A stretch of 64,000 bases of DNA from Bartonella sp. ML70XJBT.G (GTDB lineage Bacteria > Pseudomonadota > Alphaproteobacteria > Rhizobiales > Rhizobiaceae). This document shows, piece after piece, positions 33,661-43,314 of the stretch (its first letter is position 1; the number at the start of each line of letters is the position of its first letter). Both the position numbers and the translations under genes were made by a program. The notes under the pieces were generated by a model. It was not told where the DNA came from. It saw nothing but the letters and a program-made list of their open reading frames with translations, and did not search any database. The stretch is from positions 62,001 to 126,000 of the forward strand of contig NZ_JAQITA010000004.1 of the NCBI RefSeq assembly GCF_028618575.1, read 5' to 3'.

Positions 33661-33675
33661 TGCGAATAATTTGCA
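33661..33675 (-). promoter_or_regulatory. Fur-family (Mur-like) operator upstream of sitA
   Basis: The 15-base sequence tgcgaataatttgca is a near-perfect inverted repeat (7-1-7, six of seven pairs). It resembles the A/T-rich boxes with TGCAAAT half-sites bound by the manganese-responsive Fur homologue Mur in rhizobia. A loose half-site (atttgcaatg) lies about 30 bp further upstream. The position ahead of an Mn/Fe importer operon fits repression by metal. Binding is inferred. Confidence 0.6.
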
Positions 33676-33850
33676 TTATCATTTAGCAATAACAGTTATA
33701 TTTTATATTTGCAATGAAAGATTATCAGAAATCATAACTTTTCAAGATGTTTAAAAATCGTCTTTTTCATCTTGAAAAACTTAATGACTTCAAGTGAGCC
33801 TGCTTTAATAAGAAAATCACCTTTCAAGAAACTCTATAACTCTTGAATGC

Positions 33851-33884
33851 AAAAAGGGAGCATTCAAAAATGCTCCCTTTTTAT
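33851..33884. terminator. Bidirectional terminator after pheT
   Basis: A stem of about 12 bp, aaaaagggagca / tgctcccttttt, flanked by A and T runs. It closes pheT on the minus strand and is symmetrical enough to work in both directions. Confidence 0.85.
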
Positions 33885-33918
33885 AAAGGGTCCAAGAACC
33901 AAGAGAAGATAAGAATAC

Positions 33919-36333
33919 TCAACAGCGCAAATATGCGCCTGTCATCTTCGTGACATTTTCCACTACTTTCAAGGCAAGACCTTCTAGATCTTCATCTGTT
34001 AGAGTCCGTTCCATGGGTTGAAGAGTTACTTCAATGGCAACAGATTTTTTATCTTCACCAAGGCTTGAATCTTCAAAAATATCAAAAACCTGTACAGAAT
34101 GAATAAGCTTTTTGTCCGCTCCACTCGCCGCACGCACGATAAGAGAAGAAGCAACCGTTTTATCGACGACAAAAGCAAAATCACGCCGCACCATTTGGAA
34201 AGGCGATAATTTCAACGGAGAACGACTTTTTGTCATTTTTTTCTTTGACTCTGGAATTTGATCAAGAAAAATTTCAAAACCACAAACAGGACCACTAACA
34301 TCTAGTTTTTCCAATGTAGCAGGATGAAAAACACCAAAAAAACCAAGGATAATCTTTGATCCAAGTTTTATGACCCCTGAACGACCAGGATGATACCAAT
34401 CCGGTGCTCCAACTTCAATTTGTAGCTTGCCACTCTCTATACCACATGCTTCTAAAACAGCCAATGCATCAGCTTTTGCATCAAAAACATCAATGGCTTT
34501 TGCATTCCCATGCCAAAAGCGTCCTGCCCCTTCAAATCGTTCTGTTCCACGACGTATACCACCGGCAACACGTTGTTGCGTATCTGGAGTATCACCCTCA
34601 TAGATATTGGAAACTTCAAACAAAGCAAGATCTGAGAAGCCTCGATCAGCATTGCGCTGTGCCGCCACCAACAAACCAGGCAAAAGAGAAGGACGCATAA
34701 TGGACATATCAGCAGAAATAGGATTTATTAATTTAAGCTGTGCCTGACCACCTCCAAAAGCCAATGCTTGTTTTTCAGAAATAAAAGACCAAGTCACGGC
34801 CTCCTTCATACCACGATGCGCTAAAACCAAACGTGCAACACGTGCACGAAGTTGCGAAACTGTTAAAATCGGACCTTCGCTTTCTATAAAATTTTCCAAT
34901 GGAATAGGCTTAATTTTATCTAGCCCATAAATCCTCATTACCTCTTCCACTAAATCAGCTTTACCAGTAATATCAGGGCGCCATGTGGGCACTTTAACCG
35001 TAACCACATCTCCTTTTCCTTCAACACAAAAGCCAAGTTTTGTTAAAATGGTTACAGCTTGTTCACGCTCTATTGACAAATTTGTTAAACGTTTAATTTC
35101 AGAAAAAGGAAAAGCAATCTGTTTGACTTCTGGTTTTTGATAACCAACAATCCTCTTCTCAGATACTTCACCACCACAAAAGCGTAAGGTAAGTTCTGTG
35201 GCAATTTCAAGCCCTGTTTCCATAAAAGCTGGATCAACACCCCGTTCAAACCGATAACGGGCATCACTGATAAGACCTATTGTGCGACCAGTCCGTGCAA
35301 TACTCTGTGCATCCCAAAGCGCTGACTCAATAATAACGCGCCGCGTCGTCTCATCACAACTTGTTCGCTCACCACCCATGATCCCAGCAATGGAAACAAC
35401 CCCCTCTTCATCGGCAATGACACAATCTTTAACACTCAAATGATAAATTTTTCCATTAAGCGCTTGAAGCTGTTCACCTTCACGCGCACAACGTACATGC
35501 AAATTGCCTTTAATCTTGTCGGCATCAAAAACATGAAGCGGACGACCAAGATCAAAACTGATGTAATTGGTCATATCCACCAGCGCATTAATCGGTCTTA
35601 AACCTATGGCATTTAAACGTTTTTGCATCCATTGCGGCGATGCACCATTTTGAACATCACACACTTCACGCCAAGCAAAACCTAAACATAATGGCGCGCT
35701 TTGCGAAAAATCTAAAGAAACATCAAGCAATGTCTCAAAGCTCACGTCGAATTGTGGCAAAGATAATTCTTTTAATTTTCCAATTCCAGCAGCAGCAAGA
35801 TCACGGGCAATACCGCGAACACCTGTGCAATCAGAACGATTGGGTGTCAAACCAATATCAATAATTGGATCATCTAAACCGGCGTAAACCGCAAAAGATT
35901 CCCCAATCGGTGCATCTTCTGGCAGCTCAATAATCCCGTTCTGTTCCCCTGATAATTCAAGCTCGGCCCCCGAACACATCATCCCAAAACTTTCAACACC
36001 GCGAATTTTACCCACCGATAATGTCACATCAAGTCCTGGTACATAAGTGCCTGGTAAAGCAAGAACACCCACAAGTCCAGCACGTACATTTGGTGCCCCA
36101 CAGATAACTTGTAGAGGTGTAGCAGACCCTGTATCTACCGATAAAATCTGAAGTTTATCTGCATCAGGATGTTTTACTGCCGTTAAAACTTTCGCAATGA
36201 CAAACGCTTTTAAAGAAGAACGGTCATCAACATGATCAACCTCAAGACCTATAGCCGTTAGCTTCTCACAAATTTCATCCAAAGATGCATCTGTTTCTAA
36301 GTGATCTTTTATCCACGACAATGTAAATTTCAT
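33919..36333 (-). CDS. pheT: Phenylalanine-tRNA ligase beta subunit
   Basis: The large subunit of the alpha2-beta2 enzyme that charges tRNA-Phe. The 804-residue protein has the N-terminal tRNA-binding EMAP-like domain (about 40-150), the B3/B4 editing region (about 215-390), B5 (about 400-475), the inactive synthetase-like core and the C-terminal anticodon-binding FDX-ACB domain with [18 protein letters not shown] near residue 710. Length and domain order are normal. It lies 32 bp after pheS in the conserved rpmI-rplT-pheS-pheT string. Confidence 0.96.
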   Translation of the reverse strand: MKFTLSWIKDHLETDASLDEICEKLTAIGLEVDHVDDRSSLKAFVIAKVLTAVKHPDADKLQILSVDTGSATPLQVICGAPNVRAGLVGVLALPGTYVPGLDVTLSVGKIRGVESFGMMCSGAELELSGEQNGIIELPEDAPIGESFAVYAGLDDPIIDIGLTPNRSDCTGVRGIARDLAAAGIGKLKELSLPQFDVSFETLLDVSLDFSQSAPLCLGFAWREVCDVQNGASPQWMQKRLNAIGLRPINALVDMTNYISFDLGRPLHVFDADKIKGNLHVRCAREGEQLQALNGKIYHLSVKDCVIADEEGVVSIAGIMGGERTSCDETTRRVIIESALWDAQSIARTGRTIGLISDARYRFERGVDPAFMETGLEIATELTLRFCGGEVSEKRIVGYQKPEVKQIAFPFSEIKRLTNLSIEREQAVTILTKLGFCVEGKGDVVTVKVPTWRPDITGKADLVEEVMRIYGLDKIKPIPLENFIESEGPILTVSQLRARVARLVLAHRGMKEAVTWSFISEKQALAFGGGQAQLKLINPISADMSIMRPSLLPGLLVAAQRNADRGFSDLALFEVSNIYEGDTPDTQQRVAGGIRRGTERFEGAGRFWHGNAKAIDVFDAKADALAVLEACGIESGKLQIEVGAPDWYHPGRSGVIKLGSKIILGFFGVFHPATLEKLDVSGPVCGFEIFLDQIPESKKKMTKSRSPLKLSPFQMVRRDFAFVVDKTVASSLIVRAASGADKKLIHSVQVFDIFEDSSLGEDKKSVAIEVTLQPMERTLTDEDLEGLALKVVENVTKMTGAYLRC

Positions 36334-36365
36334 TTTAAAACCTCACATTAAAGCTTCTGATAAGA

Positions 36366-37451
36366 TCACACATTTCTCAAACTAGGAAAAAAAGCTGGCA
36401 TATCAAAACAGCGAAAACCATAATGATCTAACCAACGCAGATCCGCATCAAAAAACGCCCGTAAATCAGGCATACCGTATTTTAACATGGCAATGCGGTC
36501 AATGCCCATGCCCCAAGCAAAACCTTGATATTCATCAGGGTCTAAACCAACATTTTTTAAGACATGGGGATGCACCATTCCGCATCCTAAGATTTCTAAC
36601 CAATCCTGCCCTTCCCCAAATTTTACTTCTGAACCAGAGCGATCACATTGAATATCAACTTCCATAGACGGTTCGGTAAAAGGAAAAAAAGAGGGGCGAA
36701 AACGCATCTTTACAGAGGGAACTTCAAAAAAAATTTTACAAAAAGTCTCATGAAGCCCCATCATATGGGCAATGGTCGAGGTTTTATCAATAACAAGACC
36801 CTCTACCTGATGAAACATAGGAGAATGCGTTGCATCTGAATCCATACGATAGGTTTTCCCAGGAATAATAATACGTATCGGAGCCTTCTGCTTTTCCATG
36901 GTACGAATTTGGACAGGGGATGTATGGGTGCGTAATAATTTCCGCTCTCCTGTTTTATCAACATCAAAAAAGAAAGTATCATGCATTTCACGCGCTGGAT
37001 GACCTTCCGGAAAATTCAATGCCGTAAAATTATAATAGTCTGTTTCAATATCTGGACCCTCTGCAAGAGAAAAACCCATTTTCGTATAAATAGCGATAAT
37101 TTCCTCAATGACCTGTGAGATCGGATGAATACGCCCCCGTTCCATAGGCGAAGAACGCACGGGCAAAGTGATATCCACCTTTTCACGAGACAGGCGTGCA
37201 TCCATTGCTTGACGTCTTAAAAGATCACGTCTTTGTGTCCATAATTCTAAAATGCGATTTTTCGACCCATTAAGAGCTGGACCAACTTTTTGGCGCTCTT
37301 CAGCATCCATCTTCCCTAGTGCTTTTAGTCTTTCAGAAATACTGCCTTTTTTGCCTAACGCCGCAATACGCACTGCTTCTAGCGCTTGTTCATCGCAAGC
37401 CCCCTCTAAAGCTAAACAAATTTCTTGTTCCAGACGCTCAATATCGCTCAT
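36366..37451 (-). CDS. pheS: Phenylalanine-tRNA ligase alpha subunit
   Basis: The catalytic alpha subunit of phenylalanyl-tRNA synthetase (class II). The 361-residue protein has an N-terminal coiled coil (about 1-90), then motif 2 around [12 protein letters not shown], and the motif 3-like [18 protein letters not shown] near the end. The start at 37451 ([10 protein letters not shown]) is the usual N-terminus, and the frame continues 13 codons upstream into a terminator-like hairpin. The hairpin with six Ts just upstream suggests that part of the transcription from rplT stops there. Confidence 0.95.
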   Translation of the reverse strand: MSDIERLEQEICLALEGACDEQALEAVRIAALGKKGSISERLKALGKMDAEERQKVGPALNGSKNRILELWTQRRDLLRRQAMDARLSREKVDITLPVRSSPMERGRIHPISQVIEEIIAIYTKMGFSLAEGPDIETDYYNFTALNFPEGHPAREMHDTFFFDVDKTGERKLLRTHTSPVQIRTMEKQKAPIRIIIPGKTYRMDSDATHSPMFHQVEGLVIDKTSTIAHMMGLHETFCKIFFEVPSVKMRFRPSFFPFTEPSMEVDIQCDRSGSEVKFGEGQDWLEILGCGMVHPHVLKNVGLDPDEYQGFAWGMGIDRIAMLKYGMPDLRAFFDADLRWLDHYGFRCFDMPAFFPSLRNV

Positions 37452-37475
37452 ATTTTTGCCTATTGTTTTTGAATA

Positions 37476-37510
37476 GAAAAAACCCCGCACCAGAAATAAC
37501 CAGTACGGGA
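37476..37510 (-). terminator. Terminator or attenuator between rplT and pheS
   Basis: Minus-strand RNA can form CCCGUAC / GUGCGGG (7 bp with one U-G pair), followed by a run of six U. It lies about 30-60 bp upstream of pheS and may set the ratio of ribosomal protein to synthetase. No Phe-rich leader peptide of the E. coli pheM type is evident. Confidence 0.65.
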
Positions 37511-37548
37511 TCCCAAATAAATGTATGCTTTAAGAGAACACGACTGGC

Positions 37549-37950
37549 TTATTTGACAGCGCCTTCAAAAGCATTAGGCGTTGTGTTTTTCAAATATTCT
37601 AAAGCCTTCTTTGCAGAAGCAACCAAAGCAGAAAATGCTGCCTTTTCATGAATTGCTATATCTGAAAGAACTTTACGATCAACCTCAATACCCGCTTTTG
37701 ACAAACCATCAATAAAGCGCCCATAAGTTAGACCTTCTGCACGAACCGCCGCATTAATTCTCTGAATCCATAAAGCACGGAAATTACGTTTCCTATTTTT
37801 ACGATCACGATAAGCGTACTGCTTTGAACGATCAACTGCTGCCTTAGCTGCACGAATGGTATTTTTACGACGACCATAAAAACCTTCCGCCTGTTTCAAA
37901 ACTTTTTTGTGTTTAGCGTGCGCTGTTACACCTCTTTTTACACGTGCCAT
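37549..37950 (-). CDS. rplT: 50S ribosomal protein L20
   Basis: Binds 23S rRNA early in 50S assembly and in other bacteria represses its own operon. The 133-residue protein opens [21 protein letters not shown], the universal L20 N-terminus, and continues with [24 protein letters not shown] 15-residue C-terminal extension beyond the E. coli length is common in alphaproteobacteria. It lies 33 bp after rpmI. Confidence 0.97.
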   Translation of the reverse strand: MARVKRGVTAHAKHKKVLKQAEGFYGRRKNTIRAAKAAVDRSKQYAYRDRKNRKRNFRALWIQRINAAVRAEGLTYGRFIDGLSKAGIEVDRKVLSDIAIHEKAAFSALVASAKKALEYLKNTTPNAFEGAVK

Positions 37951-37983
37951 GTAATACTCTCCTAAAAATCAAAAGCGTAAGGT

Positions 37984-38187
37984 TTAAAAACCATTTGGCA
38001 AATAATACTGAATCACTTTTTTAGCATCTGGTTCACTCAAAACCATTGTGCCACGTGCATCGCGAATGAACTTATTCGAACGTTTAATCATGCCATGGCG
38101 TTTACCTGCAGCTGCTACTTTAACTTTGCCTGACGCAGTGATTTTAAACCGCTTCTTAGCGGATGATTTGGTCTTCATCTTGGGCAT
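37984..38187 (-). CDS. rpmI: 50S ribosomal protein L35
   Basis: A small basic 67-residue ribosomal protein with the family opening [15 protein letters not shown] and the [10 protein letters not shown] core. It is first in the rpmI-rplT cluster; infC is not adjacent here. The upstream leader (38188-38373) carries perfect hairpins that could be an autoregulatory site for L20 or L35. Confidence 0.97.
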   Translation of the reverse strand: MPKMKTKSSAKKRFKITASGKVKVAAAGKRHGMIKRSNKFIRDARGTMVLSEPDAKKVIQYYLPNGF

Positions 38188-38265
38188 TTTGCTACTCCAT
38201 ACAATATTTATTCATTTATATAATTTCATTTTATTTCACATAATTCATTAAAGTGAACTTCTTTA

Positions 38266-38287
38266 TTCAAGCGGACCAACGCTTGAA
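38266..38287 (-). promoter_or_regulatory. Structured leader hairpin upstream of rpmI
   Basis: A perfect 8-bp inverted repeat, ttcaagcg / cgcttgaa with a 6-base loop, 80-100 bp upstream of the rpmI start. A second GC-rich hairpin (cggca / tgccg) lies just beyond it at about 38305-38320. There is no T run, so neither is a terminator. L20 autoregulation through structured rpmI leaders is known in other bacteria, and a similar role here is inferred from position only. Confidence 0.4.
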
Positions 38288-38373
38288 CAAGCATTTAAAC
38301 AGCCACGGCATGCCCTGCCGGACAGTTCCAACGGCATTTCATAAGCTAGTCTACACAAAATAGCAAGAGTGTA

Positions 38374-39114
38374 TCAAAAAAAAACGGGAGCTCCATTGCC
38401 TTGAACTTCAACCAAAGGTGCTGGAATTGCATTCGTTTTTATTGCTGCTTTACAGAGATCAGCAATAATGCATCGCATACATTGTGCTTTGCGCGCTTGG
38501 CAAACATAACGCCCATGTAAAATAAGCCAATGATGCGCATGATGCAGATAATGAACCGGTATAATCTTGAGCAACTTTTCTTCAACAATCTCTGGTGTTT
38601 TACCAGGCGCCAAACCAAGACGGTTGCTAAGGCGTAAAATATGTGTATCTACCGCCAATGTAGGCTGACCAAAAGCGATATTTAAAACAACATTCGCTGT
38701 TTTACGCCCCACTCCAGGAAGGGACATAAGTGCTTCACGTGTATCAGGAACTTGACCGCCATAGTGATCAATTAAAAAGCGACAAAGTGTATAAACATTA
38801 CGCGCTTTTGCACGCCAAAGACCAATGGTGCGAATATGGCGTGCAATTTCTTCTTCTCCTAAAGCAATCATTTTTTCCGGACGATCAGCGAGACGAAATA
38901 ATTCTTTTGTTGCTTTGTTAACACTCATATCTGTCGCTTGAGCCGAAAGAACAACAGAAATTAAGAGCGTAAAAACATCTGTATAGATAAGATCACTCTG
39001 AGGAGCCGGACGTTGGACAGAAAAACGCCGAAATATTTCTTCAATTTCATCTTCCCTGTACAATGTTCCAGAGGATTTTTGCGTCTTCGACACTTTTTTC
39101 GTCCTTTGAGCCAT
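38374..39114 (-). CDS. nth: Endonuclease III (DNA glycosylase/AP lyase)
   Basis: Removes oxidised pyrimidines and nicks the abasic site in base-excision repair. The 246-residue protein has the helix-hairpin-helix LPGVGRKTANVVL with the catalytic Lys in the hairpin, the catalytic Asp in VDTHI about 20 residues later, and a C-terminal 4Fe-4S motif C-x6-C-x2-C-x5-C. A Lys/Arg-rich N-terminal extension of about 30 residues precedes the domain. All key residues are intact. Confidence 0.95.
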   Translation of the reverse strand: MAQRTKKVSKTQKSSGTLYREDEIEEIFRRFSVQRPAPQSDLIYTDVFTLLISVVLSAQATDMSVNKATKELFRLADRPEKMIALGEEEIARHIRTIGLWRAKARNVYTLCRFLIDHYGGQVPDTREALMSLPGVGRKTANVVLNIAFGQPTLAVDTHILRLSNRLGLAPGKTPEIVEEKLLKIIPVHYLHHAHHWLILHGRYVCQARKAQCMRCIIADLCKAAIKTNAIPAPLVEVQGNGAPVFF

Positions 39115-39135
39115 TGAACTCTCTCAATCTTCTCT

Positions 39136-39164
39136 CTTGAAGTTATCATTCATACTTGCCATAT
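39136..39164 (+). promoter_or_regulatory. RpoH (sigma-32) type promoter of the Hsp20 gene
   Basis: CTTGAA at 39136-39141 and CCATAT at 39159-39164 with a 17-base spacer match the heat-shock sigma factor consensus of alphaproteobacteria. Initiation would fall near 39172, leaving a 5' leader of about 60 bases before the hsp20 start. Confidence 0.75.
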
Positions 39165-39233
39165 GAGAAACATGTAGAAAACACTTTTTATAGAGCTTGG
39201 TCAAGAAAAGCCGCTTTGAAGAGGACATTCACA

Positions 39234-39659
39234 ATGACACATGTGACGCCTTTCTCCAATCCCTTTCTTTTAGGATTTGAAACGGTAGAAAAAACATTGC
39301 GACGTATTAGCAAAGCTGATGAGACTTATCCAGCTTATAATATTGAGCGTTTACACAAAAACGATGACACAAACTATATACGGATAACTCTGGCTGTTGC
39401 TGGATTTAAAGTCAATAATCTCAATATCTTGCTCGATGATAATCAACTGATCATTCATGGTAAACAAACAGACAATCAAAATCATCAATATTTGTATCAT
39501 GGTATAGCAGCGCGCCAATTTCAACGGACCTTTGTTCTCGCCGAGGGAATGGAGGTTACAAATGCGGAGTTGAAAAATGGTCTTTTATCAATTAATCTAC
39601 ATCAACCAAAAGCAAAAAAACAAATAAAACAAATTCCGATTAAAGTGAGCAGTGCTTAA
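39234..39659 (+). CDS. Small heat-shock protein, Hsp20 family
   Basis: An ATP-independent holdase. The 141-residue protein has an alpha-crystallin domain at about residues 38-130, with the strand NYIRITLAVAGFKVNNLNILLDDNQLIIHGKQ split by normal loops. The conserved late A-x-L-x-N-G-L-L motif appears as AELKNGLLSINL. A short hydrophobic N-terminal arm precedes it. The ATG at 39234 follows gaggac. A heat-shock promoter lies 70 bp upstream, and DUF1150 follows 33 bp downstream, a pairing recurrent in rhizobia. Confidence 0.93.
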   Translation: MTHVTPFSNPFLLGFETVEKTLRRISKADETYPAYNIERLHKNDDTNYIRITLAVAGFKVNNLNILLDDNQLIIHGKQTDNQNHQYLYHGIAARQFQRTFVLAEGMEVTNAELKNGLLSINLHQPKAKKQIKQIPIKVSSA

Positions 39660-39692
39660 ATCATAAAAGCCAAAGCATAAAGGAATAGAGAA

Positions 39693-39944
39693 ATGGGAGA
39701 ACATAAACAAAGCTTTTCGTTGCAGAATATGTCCTACTCTGAAGTAGGGCAAATTGCTTATTTAAAAAAAGTTTGTACTGATGACCTCGCTAAAAATTTT
39801 CCAGATCTTCCACCAATGACTCCAGGTATTACAATATGGGCTCTTTTTGGTGAAACAGGTTATCCAATTATTTTGTCTGATGAGCGCTCTATTGCTCTTG
39901 CCGGAGCCAATGAACATGAGCTACAAATTGTAACTCTACACTAA
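39693..39944 (+). CDS. DUF1150 family protein
   Basis: A small 83-residue protein of unknown function from the DUF1150 family of alphaproteobacteria. Family-like features are YLKKV near residue 23, the WALFGETGYPIILSDERSIALAGANE core and the short tail. It sits just behind hsp20, with an aggaat ribosome-binding site, presumably on the same heat-inducible mRNA. This suggests a link to proteostasis, although no activity is known. A 7-bp hairpin (cgctctt / aagagcg) follows the stop by about 40 bp. Confidence 0.85.
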   Translation: MGEHKQSFSLQNMSYSEVGQIAYLKKVCTDDLAKNFPDLPPMTPGITIWALFGETGYPIILSDERSIALAGANEHELQIVTLH

Positions 39945-40376
39945 ACTGTTTAGAAAAATAATTTAAGATTTTTATAAGCTTTGTCGCTCTTTCTTAAGAG
40001 CGAGGAGCGATAAGTCTTTTTATAGAAAAGCTGGAAGAAAATCATTTGAGTTTCAGGAATGGCGTAACTGTTTTGATAAAGAAGTTTAGCTGCGCTTAAT
40101 TTCCTGATATCTTTTTAGACTATCAATTTAAATGGCGCCCGTTCTTTCTTTTATACTCTGTTGTTTGACTTTTATAAAAGATGAGAGCTTTTCTGATTCA
40201 TGCTGTTTATTATATTCTGTTAGCAATCTTTTACATTGGCTTTTTATCTTTTATTATTTGCATTTTCTTTTTAATAAAGATTTTTATAAAAATTCTCCCT
40301 CTTATGTTCTCAAACACACTGAAGAATTGCTTGGTCATAGGGAGAAATTAATGCATGTAAATTTAAAAAATGCATT
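39945..40376. other. Spacer without recognisable gene
   Basis: AT-rich region after DUF1150. An 83-codon frame at 40132-40383 starts without a ribosome-binding site and is dominated by Leu/Phe/Cys from AT-rich sequence, so I do not call it. A weak terminator-like hairpin lies at 39985-40002. Confidence 0.5.
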
Positions 40377-40730
40377 TGATTGATAATCATAATTCATTGT
40401 TTGCATATCGAATGAGAGATCTGAATACCATAAGATTCTTTCATTTTAAATCTCTCCTATGTTGAATCAATCAAAGTATTTTCTGGCATGTTACACGCAA
40501 GATCAGCAAATGGATAAGAACCATTTTAAAAAGGCGTAAAATGCCTCTTATGAATTGTCTTGATGTAAAAGCTGTCGCAACATGGGGGCTGTAAAGAGAA
40601 TGATAGTGACCAATGGCCCCTGCATAAGCGTAAAAATTGTGGTGCCCAATGGATTTTATTCTTTCACTCTCCACGAGCACTCTCGTGAAATTGATTTGAA
40701 ATCATGAGGAGATATCCCTCTAAAACCAAA
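40377..40730 (+). repeat. Dispersed integrase-derived unit, copy B (leader plus fragment)
   Basis: The leader shares with the copy at 52.3 kb the tracts ataattcatt (40389-40398 and 52314-52323) and aatgagag (40411-40418 and 52336-52343), each pair 22 bases apart. With copy C it shares the later tract atggataagaa just before the reading frame. The unit continues into the integrase fragment. Confidence 0.65.
40541..40730 (+). pseudogene. Decayed N-terminal integrase fragment (copy B)
   Basis: Begins with an ATG in the same context (MPLMNCLDVKAVATWGL) as copy A (MPLMNALK...VVATLGIG). It then shows, in shifting frames, GAQWI, then REIDL and, after a stop, GDIPLKPNL in the positions of REMGLGxxxDVSLKKAR. 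There are several stops and frame changes, and no catalytic domain follows. It lies in the gap between DUF1150 and the SLT lipoprotein gene. Confidence 0.62.
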
Positions 40731-40815
40731 CCTGATCGTTTTACTGATGAGAAGTTCTATACTGAAACCAATTGCAAAACCATCTCAATTCTTGTTGATA
40801 TTTTTATAATCCTCC

Positions 40816-41403
40816 CTAGCGCCGCCCACATGTTTTTAATTGCTGCTCATATTGTTTAGACATTCTTGCCATACGCTGCGCTGCCTGTATAAGTGCACCA
40901 TTTGCATATCCTCGGCTACGCGCATAAGCACCATGCCCCATATGATAATTTAAATAAAGGCTATAGGCATCATCAAATCTCACACCATTGCGCTCCACAC
41001 TTTGGCGATGATACCAAGCCACAAAATCAGCGGCATCGGCAAAATTTGTACGCCATGCTAAAGACCTCCCCGTAGAGCGAAGATACATTGCCCATGTACT
41101 GTCAAGCGCTTGAGAGTAACCATAAGCTGTCGACCGACGCTTCCATGGAATAAAACCAAGCAATTTTGTGCGTGGTGGACGTGCATTGTGGCGGAAGTTT
41201 GATTCCAACTTAATGGTTGCAAGAATAATAGGCATCGGAATTCCATAACGCATTTCTGCTCTTTTGGAAGCCTTTCCCCAATTATCAAAAAAACCATCTT
41301 TTTGTGCTAAAATAGCACAAGCATTATTTGTATGGATCGGGGAAGTTGTTGCACACCCTTCCAGCAGAAACACCAATGCCCCTAAAAACAAAAGGTGTCG
41401 CAT
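40816..41403 (-). CDS. SLT-domain lipoprotein, probable lytic transglycosylase-like
   Basis: A 195-residue predicted lipoprotein with N-terminus MRHLLFLGALVFLLEGCATT and lipobox Cys at about residue 17. A domain resembling the SLT lytic transglycosylase fold follows: the IPMPIILATIKLESNF segment holds the candidate catalytic Glu, then AYGYSQALDSTWAMY and YLNYHMGHGAYAR. Such proteins cleave peptidoglycan glycan strands in the periplasm. The ATG at 41403 follows an agaaagagaa tract. An in-frame ATG 18 bp upstream lacks a site. It is a single gene, and nearby virulence secretion genes are absent, so general wall turnover is the safer guess. Confidence 0.8.
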   Translation of the reverse strand: MRHLLFLGALVFLLEGCATTSPIHTNNACAILAQKDGFFDNWGKASKRAEMRYGIPMPIILATIKLESNFRHNARPPRTKLLGFIPWKRRSTAYGYSQALDSTWAMYLRSTGRSLAWRTNFADAADFVAWYHRQSVERNGVRFDDAYSLYLNYHMGHGAYARSRGYANGALIQAAQRMARMSKQYEQQLKTCGRR

Positions 41404-41508
41404 ATTTTCTCTTTCTTTCATGAGGAAATCATGAAAGATGAATACTAAAAAATGATTACCAATCCATAAAAGAGCATAACAATAGTTGTGATTACTGAAA
41501 AGCTGGTT

Positions 41509-42693
41509 TTATTCCTCATCAACCAAACGTAATGTTTGTGATTGAACAGATGTTGTCATGTCCGTTGGTTCAGCATGATTATCTTTTAATTGAAAATTTT
41601 CAATGCGGTTAGCACGTTTCATAATTTTGGAGGATGATATTAAAATTCCCTCTATATCTTCACCCGCTTTGTAAAAATGCTTCTGTAATGCGCGAACACG
41701 GGTATCCATTCTTCCAAAATCTTCCATCAATTTTGCTACTTCCGACTGAATTAAATGCGCTTGTTCACGCATCCGCGCATCTTTCATAATGGTTTGTACA
41801 ACCTGAACGGATAACATCAACAAAGAGGGAGATACAATGATCACATGTGCTTTATTGGCTTTTTGTACCAATGGCTCAAAATCCTCATAGATTGTGGCAA
41901 AAATCGATTCCGATGGAACAAAGAGAAAAGCCGTATCATGTGTTTCTCCAGGGATGAGATATTTTTGGGCAATATCACGAATATGAACTTCCATATCGGT
42001 ACGAAATTGGCGTTCTGCCTCTTGACGTTCTTGTGCAGATGCTGCTTTACGCATGGCATTCCAAGCCTCTAGAGGAAATTTAGCATCAACAACCAAGGAG
42101 GGTGATTTATTCGGCATATGAATAAGACAATCTGGTCGCTTTCCATTGGAGAGAACTGCTTGAAAAACATAAGCATTGACTGGTAGAGCATCGGCAATAA
42201 TTGCTTCCATCCGTCCTTGACCAAAAGTACCACGCGTTTGCTTATTGCTTAAAATGGCTTGTAGTTGAACGACTTGCCCCGTAAGTGACTGAATATTATT
42301 TTGCGCTGCATCAATAACCGCTAAACGTTCTTGCAAACGATTTAAATTTTCATAAGTTGATTTGGTCTGTACCTGAAGGGTTTGACCTAAATTAACTGTC
42401 ATGCCATTGAGTTGCTCACTGAGTGACTTATTCAATTCAGCCTGCCTTTGACCAAAAATTTCTGCCATTGTTTGCATTCGTCCTTGCATTTCAGCTTGTG
42501 TTTTGAGCAATGTGGCCATCTGTATTTGTGCTTCACGGGCACACTTAGCAGCTTCGCTTTCCAAAAATGCCTTTTTTCGGTGAGAATAAATCAATATAAA
42601 AAATGCCAAACATACAAGCAGCAATAAAAGCAGAGCACTCAGTCTTGTAAAAGACTCATCAGAGAGCATAAAAGAAAAAAACGAATCAAGCAT
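41509..42693 (-). CDS. rmuC: DNA recombination protein RmuC
   Basis: A 394-residue RmuC-family protein that in E. coli limits inversions at short inverted repeats. There is one N-terminal membrane segment (about 17-37), then a long predicted coiled coil (about 45-150). The RmuC nuclease-like domain follows, with [12 protein letters not shown], the core [14 protein letters not shown] and the [18 protein letters not shown] segment. The start at 42693 (ATG) is preferred over a TTG three codons upstream. It is divergent from def. The protein is intact and somewhat shorter than the E. coli protein. Confidence 0.92.
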   Translation of the reverse strand: MLDSFFSFMLSDESFTRLSALLLLLLVCLAFFILIYSHRKKAFLESEAAKCAREAQIQMATLLKTQAEMQGRMQTMAEIFGQRQAELNKSLSEQLNGMTVNLGQTLQVQTKSTYENLNRLQERLAVIDAAQNNIQSLTGQVVQLQAILSNKQTRGTFGQGRMEAIIADALPVNAYVFQAVLSNGKRPDCLIHMPNKSPSLVVDAKFPLEAWNAMRKAASAQERQEAERQFRTDMEVHIRDIAQKYLIPGETHDTAFLFVPSESIFATIYEDFEPLVQKANKAHVIIVSPSLLMLSVQVVQTIMKDARMREQAHLIQSEVAKLMEDFGRMDTRVRALQKHFYKAGEDIEGILISSSKIMKRANRIENFQLKDNHAEPTDMTTSVQSQTLRLVDEE

Positions 42694-42783
42694 AAGGTAC
42701 AATATAACGTGCTTATCGTAAAAAGTGCGAAAATCCGTTATTCAATATTGACCCACAACAATGGATTGATTAATCTGTGCCCC

Positions 42784-43314
42784 ATGCCAATGAGATCTTT
42801 AGTTATTTTACCTGATCCGATTTTACGGGAAGTATCGAAACCTGTTGAGCATTTTGATGAAGCTCTCCAAACGCTTGCTGATGATATGCTGGAAACGATG
42901 TATCATGCTCAAGGCGTTGGTCTTGCTGCTATTCAGATTGGTATACCACTGCGCATGTTGGTCATAGATGTTTCGCAAAATGATGAACAGAAAAATCCGC
43001 AGGTTATTATCAATCCAGAAATCTTGTGGCTTTCAGAAGAACGTAATGTTCACAAAGAGGGATGTCTTTCTATTCCGGAATATTTTGCAAAGGTTGAACG
43101 CCCTAAACGCCTTCGTGTTCGCTATCAGAATCGTGAAGGAAAACAAACAGAAATGGAAGCGGATAATCTCTTAGCAACTTGTTTACAGCATGAAATTGAT
43201 CATTTAAATGGTCGCCTCTTTATTGATCACATTTCAAAAATCAGACGTGATATGGTGATACGAAAATTTAAAAAACGCGCAAAAGAAAACAATACACAGG
43301 ATGCAGTATTGTAA
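42784..43314 (+). CDS. def: Peptide deformylase
   Basis: Removes the N-formyl group from new proteins and uses Fe2+ or Zn2+. The 176-residue protein has all three motifs: [10 protein letters not shown] (with Ile instead of the common Pro, as in several alphaproteobacteria), EGCLSIP with the metal Cys, and QHEIDHLNG with the two metal His and catalytic Glu. The start [12 protein letters not shown] is chosen by homology, since the frame opens 75 bp earlier. The stop codon overlaps the fmt start by one base (TAATG), indicating coupled translation. Confidence 0.95.
   Translation: MPMRSLVILPDPILREVSKPVEHFDEALQTLADDMLETMYHAQGVGLAAIQIGIPLRMLVIDVSQNDEQKNPQVIINPEILWLSEERNVHKEGCLSIPEYFAKVERPKRLRVRYQNREGKQTEMEADNLLATCLQHEIDHLNGRLFIDHISKIRRDMVIRKFKKRAKENNTQDAVL

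Noticed and set aside
39180-39233. ROSE-type RNA thermometer in the hsp20 leader
   Set aside because: Rhizobial small heat-shock genes often have one, but here I could not pair the gaggac site convincingly with an upstream UUGCU-like element.
40132-40383. 83-codon frame rich in Leu, Phe and Cys
   Set aside because: No ribosome-binding site; composition is what AT-rich DNA gives in this phase.
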